Source of the DNA: Brachycybe producta
Lineage: Eukaryota > Arthropoda > Diplopoda > Playtdesmida > Andrognathidae
Length of the DNA: 64,000 nt
Direction: 5' to 3'
Assembly (NCBI GenBank): GCA_036925085.1
Contig: JAUPFP010000016.1
Coordinates: 2,380,903 to 2,444,902 of the forward strand
Under the pieces are notes generated by a model that saw nothing but the letters and a program-made list of their open reading frames with translations, ran no database searches and was not told the origin of the DNA. Shown here in pieces: positions 12,625 to 21,071 of the stretch (its first letter is position 1; every line of letters starts with the position of its first letter). The position numbers and the translations under genes were made by a program.

Positions 12625-12771
12625 AAAACATCAAGGATTCTGTGTTTAGGCATATCCTACACATTGTCTAAAATGCTAATAATTGTGACTGAATTGGTTT
12701 AATTCAGACACAATTAATAGCATTTTAGACAGTGTGTAGGATATGCCTAAACACAGAATCCTTGATGTTTT
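12625..12771. mobile_element. Fold-back MITE, 71-bp arms with 5-bp loop
   Basis: Nearly the whole 147-bp unit is a hairpin: arms 12625-12695 and 12701-12771 differ at only about three positions. The loop is ggttt. It begins aaaacatcaagg and ends ccttgatgtttt. No coding capacity. Confidence 0.85.
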
Positions 12772-13031
12772 AGGCATTCTAAATTAGGCACAAAATCTCA
12801 CAAATAGAAAACTGAAAATGCGACTGAAAATAGAATTTAAATAGCAATTCAATTCTTTTCGACAGAAAGGCAGCAGAAAAAAAGCTCAATTTTTACAACT
12901 TTTGTTTGTGTGCTAAATTACATTTTCAGTCGTCGTTTTCTGCCTTTAAGACTTTAAGAAAAATCACACACGCTGAAAAACCACCAGAAAGTAAAATTAC
13001 TACAAAATAAACTTTTTTTGTTCCTTTACAC

Positions 13032-13719
13032 TGTAACACCCTGTAAATCGTGATCCCGCCAAAACCATAGCCTGGGGGGTAAACAACTCTCAACCGTCCC
13101 TCCCTCCTCTCTGACTCACCTTTCTGACTCATGCCCAAGTGGCGGATTGATACGTAAAGGACCATGGTCACTTGGACCTGGTTACACCTCGCAGGTGTAC
13201 ACAGGTCCAAGGTATAAAAGGACCATGTTCCTCTTTGTTCCTCAGTTCTTTCCTTTGCCTGTTTTTGCGATACATTCCAAATCATGGGCCTGAGGATTTC
13301 CAGTTAGTATTTTACTATTCACCCTTGTATCTGTACTTCTTACAAGGAATGAATAAAAGTGTTGTAATAAGAAGTAGCGTTGTCTCTATGTCTTTATGCT
13401 AATAACTTCTCTTCAGAGGCCGGAGGTTTCATAGGGCAGGAGCTATACGATTCTCAGCAGCTACAACATCTTCTCTAGTCGGAATACCGATGGAGAAGAT
13501 GTATATCAGCATCAACCGGAAGAGAGAGAGATGGCCGCCACTCTCCTGCATTGATTTCACCCCCATGCAGAAGAGTGACTACAATCTATCTCCATCCAGC
13601 TCTCTCTACAGCTCGGATCTTCTCTGTGCAGGTGCCATACTGCTCAGAGAAGAAACGAAAAGTAGAAAATGTCATCTAAAGGTTGGTAATAAAATATTGG
13701 TTGATGTCAAAAGCTCACA
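13032..13719 (+). repeat. 5' LTR of element A
   Basis: Starts TGTAACACCC and ends AAGCTCACA. The U3 contains a long hairpin (13171-13211) directly before a TATAAAA box at 13213-13219. An AATAAA signal lies at 13352-13357, giving U3 of about 210 bp, R of about 130 bp and a long U5. A 92-codon open frame beginning at 13490 in U5 runs through the primer-binding site; it is probably fortuitous. Confidence 0.95.
13171..13219 (+). promoter_or_regulatory. LTR core promoter: hairpin abutting TATA box
   Basis: CTTGGACCT (13171-13179) pairs with AGGTCCAAG (13203-13211), and the inner ACACCT (13184-13189) pairs with AGGTGT (13193-13198). TATAAAA follows at 13213. The same arrangement occurs in all four LTRs in the window. 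Transcription should start about 25-30 bp downstream of the TATA box. Confidence 0.75.
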
Positions 13720-13721
13720 TT

Positions 13722-13740
13722 TGGTGGAGGTGCGGGGTAT
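13722..13740 (+). other. Primer-binding site, probably tRNA-Ala
   Basis: TGGTGGAGGTGCGGGGTAT lies 2 nt after the LTR. Its complement ends ACCCCGCACCTCCACCA, which fits the 3' end of animal tRNA-Ala (T-stem CCCCG, acceptor strand, discriminator A, CCA). It would prime minus-strand cDNA synthesis. Confidence 0.75.
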
Positions 13741-13840
13741 AGCTCCATCTGCCTTCTCCGACCTGTAAACAGAAGCCGTCCTTTGTCCTAAGTCTCGTGA
13801 TTGTGCCTCACGAGGCTTCGTCCGTCCTTTCTATGTTGGA

Positions 13841-14190
13841 GCCACGTATGGAGACCCTCGATAGCGTCAAAGTCAACCGCGTGGCGCCTGTCTGTAAAAC
13901 CGCGTATGGAGACCCTCGATCACGTCAAAGTCAACCGCGCGGCGTCCTTTGTGTTGGAACCACGTGTGGAGACCCTCGATAGCGTCAAAGTCGACCACGT
14001 GGCGCCTTTGTAAAACCGCGTATGGAGGCCCTCGATCACGTCAAAGCCAACCGCGCGGCGTCCTTTGTGTTGGAACCACGTATGGAGGCCCTCGATAGCG
14101 TCAAAGCCAACCGCGTGGCGCCTTTTTATGTTGGGATCATGTATGGAGGCCCTCGATCACGTCAAAGCCAACCGCATGGTACCGTTTTTG
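13841..14190 (+). repeat. Leader tandem repeat, six units of 56-61 bp
   Basis: Six units, each with GGAG[AG]CCCTCGAT followed by GTCAAAG[TC]C[AG]ACC, start their GAG[AG]CCCTCG core at 13851, 13909, 13969, 14025, 14085 and 14146. Units alternate between a TAGCGTC type and a CACGTC type, so the higher-order period is about 117 bp. Element B has the same array on the other strand (about 44640-45000). Confidence 0.85.
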
Positions 14191-15351
14191 TGGAATCGCG
14201 AAAGAGACTTGTGGCTACACACACCACGTGTCGACCGCGCGATTCTGTGTCCTGTCCTTAGAGACACGTGGGAACGAACTTTTGTCTGCTGACCGCTTAG
14301 CACTCGGAAAGTGGACAACCGTTTGGACACACGTGTTTCCGTCCGTGTTTTTGTATTTCATGTTTCCATTACAATCACCCACTGTCACCTTCACTCTTCT
14401 TTAATTTTCAAAGTGAAACCCACACCACGTGGGCAACACTTTAAACAAATTCTTCTTACTCTCCGAGAGGAGTTTGCAGTCTCATTATGAGATGAGCAAA
14501 CAAATCTCATCTACTAATCTATTCATCTATTAATAGGCTTTTAAAGGACGTGTGTGTCTTTTAAAATGTCCTATTATCTTCACTCTTCATCTTTAATTTT
14601 CAAGCAAGATTCTCCCTAGCTCTATTTCATTGTTAGGGGGCTTACAAGCTTAAAACACACTTTTTCTAGCCACGTGGGACTTTCTTGTCCCCCCTTTTCT
14701 TTGTTCTTTGTTTTTACACTTGTGTTTCCCTTGGGACCCTCTATGTCCCAAGTCATGTTCTTCAATTTCTTCATCATCATCACCTCAATGCATCATCACA
14801 TGAACTTTCTCCATTGGACAGCACTGAAGCCCGGCCGCCATCTTGGATCGACCGGACACTCTTCAAAAAGCGCCAACGGAGCGGTTTTTCGCTCCATGTG
14901 ACTCATTGTTGTACCTTCTCTCATCTTTTTGTGTTCTCTTCTCTTCTCTTCTCTTCCAGAGGGTTGCACTCACGCGCCCCCTGGCGGAGTTCCTCTTGTT
15001 AGAGAAAACTTCTCTTTTTCTTTGAATTTTCTCTCCTTTTGTGTCTTTCTCCTGGCCACCATAAAAACGTGCCCCGGAGGAACTTTTCAATCATCAATTT
15101 TTTGGACATTGCAATAAACTGAACCGGAAGTGGCCACCTCAGCGCCACCTACGGACTTCTTCATTCTACTCAACATAGTCCCTCACTGGGCACTGACTCT
15201 GTCTTTTCATCCAGAGCCATCCAGCAGTGAGGACTCAAAATTTCTCCAGTCTGAACATTTCTTCTGGTTCACCAAGTATTTATCTTGTTGAACACACTTC
15301 AATTTCTACACTGTTTTACTGTTTTAATAAAACTAAATTGAAACTTTTGAT

Positions 15352-15366
15352 GTGCGGGCACCGCAC
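15352..15366 (+). other. GC hairpin, first copy
   Basis: GTGCGG-gca-CCGCAC, a 6-bp stem with a 3-nt loop. A second, slightly altered copy lies at 15545-15558. Both are present in element B. Candidate RNA dimerisation or packaging stem-loop. Confidence 0.6.
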
Positions 15367-15900
15367 CTAAGTTTTAAACTTTCAAAGTAAAACAGCTTTC
15401 TTTTCTTGCTTCTTTGGAGAGTTCAGCCATCTTGAACTTCTCCTTTGTTTGTGCATTTAAAAAGTTCAGCCATCTTGAACTTTTTGTTCTTTGTGTGTTC
15501 TTCACACACACACTCTTCATTCTTGTTTCTAAGTAAAACTAAAAGTGCGGGCACCGCGCTCTAGCTTTACTCTTCATATTGCTTGCCTCTTCTTCAGGCA
15601 ACTGCAATACACTTCCATTTCTAATTCACTTTCCGCAGTGCAATTTCGATTGGGTGGTGTACCACGCTCGCAATTGCATTGTACATCTGTTGTTTCTTCA
15701 TCGAGACTTTTGGGGATTCTTACAACCTCCACGTGGTCACCAAATACCACGTGTAGAGAGAGATCTTACCAAAATTGATACTCAATAAAGAATTTACAAA
15801 CACACTGTACCAGTTGGGATCGTCACACCCAACTGAAGAACAACGCCAACACCAACACAGCCACTTAAACAACGATACCATCTTTATTAAACGTAGGGAA

Positions 15901-15947
15901 ACTATCGTCACTCAGTGTATAAGGGTACGATAGTGTCGGTTGCCGAC
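15901..15947 (+). other. Double hairpin before ORF1
   Basis: ACTATCGT (15901-15908) pairs with ACGATAGT (15927-15934), followed at once by GTCGG-ttg-CCGAC (15935-15947). Element B keeps both stems (42863-42908, minus) although the surrounding sequence has diverged, which suggests a selected RNA structure, possibly a packaging signal. Confidence 0.6.
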
Positions 15948-16038
15948 GAAAAGACTGCAATCTACAGCGAGATCAACGGCCAAACCTACATAACACCGAC
16001 TTACATTGATCACTACGTGTTACACAAGCCTTAACATA

Positions 16039-19000
16039 ATGGATGCTCACCCACGACTAACTGGGACCGCCCGGAGAGCTCTTCCGCACTCCAGGGGAAG
16101 CATATATCCATCAGCATTATGGAGGGCCTATGCAACATCACAGACATACGATACACAATACGCCGCATCATCACGTGTGGCTGTCCCACTCGGACCCACC
16201 ATAGATCCAGTTATTCAACCTGGGACCTGGTGGGTGCCACGAAGTGGCGGCACCCAAAGTAATGATGTGCATCAACAGTCTACACGGCGCACGGCTCGGC
16301 CCACAAACAATAGTACATTTCGACGCCTAATGTCGTCCACATGTTACTCCAGATATCAACAGGAGCGACCTCCGCTACTACCAGATCCACTTCCCACACA
16401 GTCGTGTGATGGCTGTAAACTCAACACCATCATGCATCAACTTAATGAACTAAAAATACAGATCACTCACATGATGATTATTCATAATGGCACCCAACCG
16501 CCGCCTGCGCCACCACTACCGACTACATGTACTACAACACCACAATATCGCCAATATCGTAGCGAATCAGACAACTCTCCGCCGTACGCTGTCGGGCACC
16601 GAGAGCCGTACGAGTCCGGCTACGATTCATACTACAGACGACATGTACCAGGTCCATATACGACACCTGAAGAGCGCGCGTACTATGTACCGCGCTATAC
16701 AAACTATGAGCGTACAGAACATCAGTACGCGCACCCGATCTACGATTTCACAAGGGAGGCCTCCGATACGGACCACCGTAGTGTGGTCATGGTACCGGAT
16801 ATGCCTCCTGAGACAACCAATTATGACAGAGCACCGGCCGGCATGCCAATAATGATGGTCGACTACATCCCGGAATTAACCTGGGGAATGGATGACCTAA
16901 CTAACTGGCATGGTACCCTTGAGGTCATTAACCTCGCCACCGCCGCCTTGGGTTGCACCGCCAATGAGGTGGTCGCCATCTTGGCCCCAGGTGGTGGGAC
17001 GTCACTCCAAGGGCGCCCCTGCTGCCGCCGGATGCTGAAAGACCTATATAGACAACTGAAGAATACTTGCATGCCCCAAGAGATAGGAGATCATAGTGTC
17101 AGTGATGACAGTCCGAAAATCACTGTCACTATCAATGGCAAAGAGGTCCGCATGCTCGTAGACACCGGAGCTCATGGTAGTGTAATATCCAAGGCACTTG
17201 CAAAGCAGCTCCAACTCAACATCAAGCCTATGGCCCATCCGCCAAGGATTGAGGGAGTTGGAGGAAACACCATCGCCGTGGCAGGGCAAGTCTCCGCTAC
17301 TGTGGAAATTGCCAAACAATCTGCCACGGGCCGCCTGCTGGTTATCACTGGCCCACCCGACGCCATCTTAGGCCGAGACCTGGGTAGGGCACTGAAGCTC
17401 CTTGTGTCTATGCAGACCAATAAAGTCTACTTAGAAGACGACCTTTTTGAATCAGCACTCCGAAGGCAGAGTATTCAGGCGTACGTCAAGAGTGCCCTGG
17501 AAGAAATCACGCCAGCCACTCTTGGGGAGTCGGACACCGCTCCCATTGAAGTCAAGCTTATGCAGCAACCGAACGAATACCTAGTAGTCAAAGGGCTAAC
17601 ACAGCTCACTGGCCATGGGACAACACTAGTGGAGGTAGAGGCCTCTGGGATCCTCACAGATCAGGATCTTTTCGTGGTCTCTCCTGACGAGAAGCTACGC
17701 GCCTCGAGGGGGGTCTGGGTGGCCCCCGGCATTATGCAAGGCCGTAACAGCAACAGCTTCCTAGTCGAGGTCCTGAACACTACTACGGGGCCATTGACCC
17801 TGGCCTCCGGCGAAGTGATAGCCCACGTACAAAAAGACTACTGTTTCGAAACGGTTGAAGTAAAGACCACTTCAAACGCTGACCCGATCATGACAAAAGA
17901 GTCAGGCGCTAAATTCGATGAAGCAATGCAACTCGGGCCTCGATTACGTAATGGCCAGAGGCGCATTCTAATGGATCTTTTGAGATCCTATCGAGATGTC
18001 TTCGCGCTAGAAACGTCGGAACTTGGATGTACCAACCTCACGGAACACCGAATCGATACTGGCGATCATGCACCCGTGCGGGAACCCCTCCGAAGGAGTG
18101 GCCCCGAGCAGCGGGAGATCATCCGGAAGACAGTTGAGGAAATGCTCAAATCCGGAGTAGCCAGCGCATCCAAGTCTCCTTATGCTTCAGCAGTAGTCCT
18201 GGTGAAGAAGAAGGATGGACAGTGGCGTTTCTGCGTTGACTATAGACGCCTGAACGATATCACCAAACCAGACAATTACCCACTACCCCGAATCGATGAT
18301 GCTTTAGACTCGCTTCGGGGGTCGAGAATCTTCGCGACCCTCGACATGATCTCCGGCTATTGGCAATTTGAGGTCGCCAAAGAGGATAGGGAGAAGACCG
18401 CGTTCATCACACCTGGTGGGCTGTTCGAATTCAATCGGATGCCCTTTGGTCTGCGTAACGCTCCTGCTACTATGCAGCGTGCCCTGGATATCCTTTTGGC
18501 TGGCCACAAATGGGAGACTTGTCTAGTCTACCTAGACGACATCATCGTATTCGGCGCGACTTTTGAACAGTTTATGGAAAGGTTGGACTGCGTCCTAGGA
18601 CTCCTAAGAGAGGCGGGGTTGAAGCTTCACCCCGAAAAGAGCTTCTTCGGCTACGACGAAGTCCTCTACCTGGGACACATCATCTCCAGAGAGGGAGTGC
18701 GTCCAGACCCGAGGAAAGTGGTTGCCATCTCCGACTTAGCGGCGCCTACTAATGTCAAGGAGGTGAAGCGATTTCTGGGCATGGCCGGTTTTTACCGGCG
18801 ATTTATTGTCAACTTTGCCCACATCGCTAAACCACTCACGGATATGACCAAAAAGGGGCTGCCCTTTTTATGGACGATCGACAGAGAAGCAGCATTCACT
18901 CTGTTAAAGACTAAACTTGTCACCGCGCCAATATTGGCCATTTACGACCCAGATGCCGAAATCAAAATGCACACCGACGCCTCTGCTTACGGCATCGGAG

Positions 19001-20727
19001 CTATCCTCTACCAACAGTCACCATCTAAGGAACTGCAGATCCTGGGTGGTGTCTCTCGAGTGCTCCGAGACGCCGAATTAAATTATTCAACAACAGATAA
19101 AGAGTGCCTCGCAGTGGTGTACGGCATCGTCAAGTTTAGACCTTATCTCTTTAACAAAGCCTTTGTCATCGTCACCGACCATCATGCACTGTGCTACTTA
19201 AAAACCGCACAGCGACTCCAAGGACGCCTGGGTCGCTGGCAGCTACTGCTCCAGGAATACGACTACACCGTAGTCTACAAAGCCGGCATCACTCACGTGG
19301 ATGCAGATTGCATTTCACGGAGTCCGGTGGACGTTCCTGAAGACTGGAAGCTGCAGGCTACCCCAGATGACCTCGACGACAGCGTGGTTTACGCAGTCAC
19401 TTTGCGTTGGGATTGGTCGGTTGAACAAACAAGAGACCCGAACGTGACACAGATTAAGACCGAACTTCGCAACAATCCAAGTACCGAGCTTCACCATACC
19501 TATGTCATCATAGACGAGGTTTTGTGTGCCCTTGTCTACCAGGGCAGCATAACACCCAAGCTCGTGACGGTGGTACCCAAACATCTGGTACCCGAAGTTC
19601 TGAGACTTTTACACGATAGTCCTGAAGCCGGACACTTCGGCCAGGATAAGACATTAGAAAAGGTGTGCCAACGGTTCTTTTGGCCAACCTGGAAGCAGGA
19701 TACCATCGAGTATGTGCGCACGTGCGAGATATGCCAAAAGTGCAAGACACCACAGTCCAAGCTGCCCGGGTTCCTCCATGAAATGGAAATTGGAGACCCA
19801 GGTGAATGCTGGGGAATCGATTACATCGGTCCCCTGCCAAAATCACTGGGTGGTGTCAAGCACATCATCCTGGCAGTGGATTACGCCACCAGATTCTGTT
19901 TCGCACGAGCTGTGCACAGCCAGTCGGCCAAAACAACTAAGAATTTCCTCCAAGATACGATCGTGTATCTTATCGGGATGCCCAGGAGGATAATCACCGA
20001 CCGGGGAACACCTTTTACAGCTAAAGACACACAAGCGCTGTGTGACGAGCTGGGAATAAAGCACGCCACCACGACAGCGTACTTTCCGCAAGGAGACGGT
20101 CTTGCGGAAAGGACCAACAAAACTATAATGCAGACCGTCAAGAGACTCCTGACGCCTGAAAAAGGACAGCGGGATTGGTATTTCCATCTCCAAGCCGCCA
20201 CCTTCGCTTACAACACCGCGACCCATACGTCAACGAAGTTCTCGCCATACCGCTTAATGTTTGGAAGAGAGGCCCGACTACGAATCGACAATCGGGCACC
20301 TCTCCTACCGAAGGTTATGGATTCAAACCCTGCAGCACCTTCTGTGGTTGCCACGGAAGAGGTCGAGATCGCAAGGGCCAACCTGCACGAGGCCCATCTG
20401 CGACAGAAGAAGTACTATGACGCAAGACGGAAAACTCCACACACGTATAAAATCGGAGACCCAGTACTCGTTCGAGACCAACGCATCGTACCTGATGAGA
20501 CCAAGAAACTACGTTACTCGTACAGGGATGGTTACACGGTAACCAAAATCATCAGCGACACGGTGCTCGAGCTGGAGCACGAAGATACGTTTGGAAGATT
20601 GATTCGAGACACGGTGAACATTGTGCATATCAAGCCAAAACAACTGAGGACAGTTGTTCAAGGGTTGGAGGGGGAAGACAAATCCAGCTCCCCACAACAA
20701 GAGGAACCTACCTCCTCACCACAATAA
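16039..20727 (+). CDS. pol: Element A ORF1: matrix-like N-terminus fused to protease-RT-RNase H-integrase
   Basis: 1,562 residues without interruption. The start chosen is the first ATG in frame (MDAHPRL). Residues 1-~270 are Tyr/Pro/Arg-rich and resemble the N-terminal part of element B's Gag (both have a VGHRE/VGYRE motif and a PAGM motif), but no capsid or CCHC knuckle follows. The aspartic protease has LVDTGAHGS (DTG 375-377) and ILGRDLGR. RT has FATLDMISGYW (Asp769) and YLDD (831-834). RNase H has HTDASAYGIGA (Asp980). Integrase has an HHCC zinc finger (HFGQ to CEICQKC) and a D-D-35-E triad at Asp1261, Asp1321 and Glu1357. The C-terminus has a degenerate GPY/F-like segment (YSYRDGYTV) and no chromodomain. 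Domain order places it in Ty3/gypsy (Metaviridae). All catalytic residues checked are intact. It should copy and integrate RNA but cannot build a capsid. Confidence 0.95.
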   Translation: MDAHPRLTGTARRALPHSRGSIYPSALWRAYATSQTYDTQYAASSRVAVPLGPTIDPVIQPGTWWVPRSGGTQSNDVHQQSTRRTARPTNNSTFRRLMSSTCYSRYQQERPPLLPDPLPTQSCDGCKLNTIMHQLNELKIQITHMMIIHNGTQPPPAPPLPTTCTTTPQYRQYRSESDNSPPYAVGHREPYESGYDSYYRRHVPGPYTTPEERAYYVPRYTNYERTEHQYAHPIYDFTREASDTDHRSVVMVPDMPPETTNYDRAPAGMPIMMVDYIPELTWGMDDLTNWHGTLEVINLATAALGCTANEVVAILAPGGGTSLQGRPCCRRMLKDLYRQLKNTCMPQEIGDHSVSDDSPKITVTINGKEVRMLVDTGAHGSVISKALAKQLQLNIKPMAHPPRIEGVGGNTIAVAGQVSATVEIAKQSATGRLLVITGPPDAILGRDLGRALKLLVSMQTNKVYLEDDLFESALRRQSIQAYVKSALEEITPATLGESDTAPIEVKLMQQPNEYLVVKGLTQLTGHGTTLVEVEASGILTDQDLFVVSPDEKLRASRGVWVAPGIMQGRNSNSFLVEVLNTTTGPLTLASGEVIAHVQKDYCFETVEVKTTSNADPIMTKESGAKFDEAMQLGPRLRNGQRRILMDLLRSYRDVFALETSELGCTNLTEHRIDTGDHAPVREPLRRSGPEQREIIRKTVEEMLKSGVASASKSPYASAVVLVKKKDGQWRFCVDYRRLNDITKPDNYPLPRIDDALDSLRGSRIFATLDMISGYWQFEVAKEDREKTAFITPGGLFEFNRMPFGLRNAPATMQRALDILLAGHKWETCLVYLDDIIVFGATFEQFMERLDCVLGLLREAGLKLHPEKSFFGYDEVLYLGHIISREGVRPDPRKVVAISDLAAPTNVKEVKRFLGMAGFYRRFIVNFAHIAKPLTDMTKKGLPFLWTIDREAAFTLLKTKLVTAPILAIYDPDAEIKMHTDASAYGIGAILYQQSPSKELQILGGVSRVLRDAELNYSTTDKECLAVVYGIVKFRPYLFNKAFVIVTDHHALCYLKTAQRLQGRLGRWQLLLQEYDYTVVYKAGITHVDADCISRSPVDVPEDWKLQATPDDLDDSVVYAVTLRWDWSVEQTRDPNVTQIKTELRNNPSTELHHTYVIIDEVLCALVYQGSITPKLVTVVPKHLVPEVLRLLHDSPEAGHFGQDKTLEKVCQRFFWPTWKQDTIEYVRTCEICQKCKTPQSKLPGFLHEMEIGDPGECWGIDYIGPLPKSLGGVKHIILAVDYATRFCFARAVHSQSAKTTKNFLQDTIVYLIGMPRRIITDRGTPFTAKDTQALCDELGIKHATTTAYFPQGDGLAERTNKTIMQTVKRLLTPEKGQRDWYFHLQAATFAYNTATHTSTKFSPYRLMFGREARLRIDNRAPLLPKVMDSNPAAPSVVATEEVEIARANLHEAHLRQKKYYDARRKTPHTYKIGDPVLVRDQRIVPDETKKLRYSYRDGYTVTKIISDTVLELEHEDTFGRLIRDTVNIVHIKPKQLRTVVQGLEGEDKSSSPQQEEPTSSPQ

Positions 20728-21071
20728 ACCAATAACCCTATCAACAACCCACACAACCTAAATTTTTTCTTTCGGTTGTTTATATCATCACATTGGTCAC
20801 TTGATGACACACACCAATATAAACAAACAACAACGTGTGTGACCACAAACATTCACACACCCCTGCCCACATTTCACCACTCGAATCTGATTCCAATGGG
20901 GAAACTTTCGTACACTGCGTTTGGGGACCAGGTCGTCTGACAACAATAACAAACAACAGTGGAAGAACGGCGTTTAATACTCAGAAACCGACACCCCGCG
21001 AGCCTCCAATAACAAACAAATTGGGTGGCTTATTGGAGTTCCAGCCAGCTTCGTGGAATTATACGATTTCC
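20728..21071 (+). other. Spacer between element A ORF1 and ORF3
   Basis: 344 bp, rich in CA/AACAA. An open frame in phase with ORF3 extends back to about 20835 without an ATG, so a spliced or non-AUG start for ORF3 is possible. No transmembrane-coding or signal-peptide sequence was seen. Confidence 0.5.

Larger units (their letters stand above)
7664..13031. other. Intronic/intergenic AT-rich DNA with MITEs and microsatellites
   Basis: No coding exon could be supported here. It probably belongs to an intron upstream of the last placed RhoGEF exon. It holds fold-back elements (9365, 11061, 12067, 12625), an AAT microsatellite (11910-12006) and two diverged copies of a dispersed repeat containing ttcaacttgaacc (about 7980-8160 and 10050-10240). 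The open frames are short and low in complexity. Confidence 0.5.
14191..16038 (+). other. Element A leader (5' untranslated, structured)
   Basis: No ORF here has a recognisable domain. It contains CACGTG/CACGTGG motifs, two copies of a GC hairpin (15352-15366 and 15545-15558), two copies of agttcagccatcttgaact (about 15420 and 15464), a conserved pyrimidine tract plus cag near 15595, and a double hairpin at 15901-15947. It is about 97% identical to element B as far as ~15640, then drops quickly to roughly 80% and less. Confidence 0.7.

Noticed and set aside
13490-13768. 92-codon ORF in U5 of each LTR, running through the primer-binding site
   Set aside because: The few A-B differences in it are mostly amino-acid changing, it has no domain, and it overlaps required cis sequence; probably fortuitous.
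14674-15117. Overlapping ORFs of 60-105 codons in the leader of A (and mirrored in B)
   Set aside because: They overlap in several frames on both strands, are low in complexity, and are shared only because the whole leader is nearly identical.
20728-20860. Inverted GTGTGTG/CACACAC words between A ORF1 and ORF3
   Set aside because: Simple CA-rich sequence; no stable conserved stem in element B at this place.
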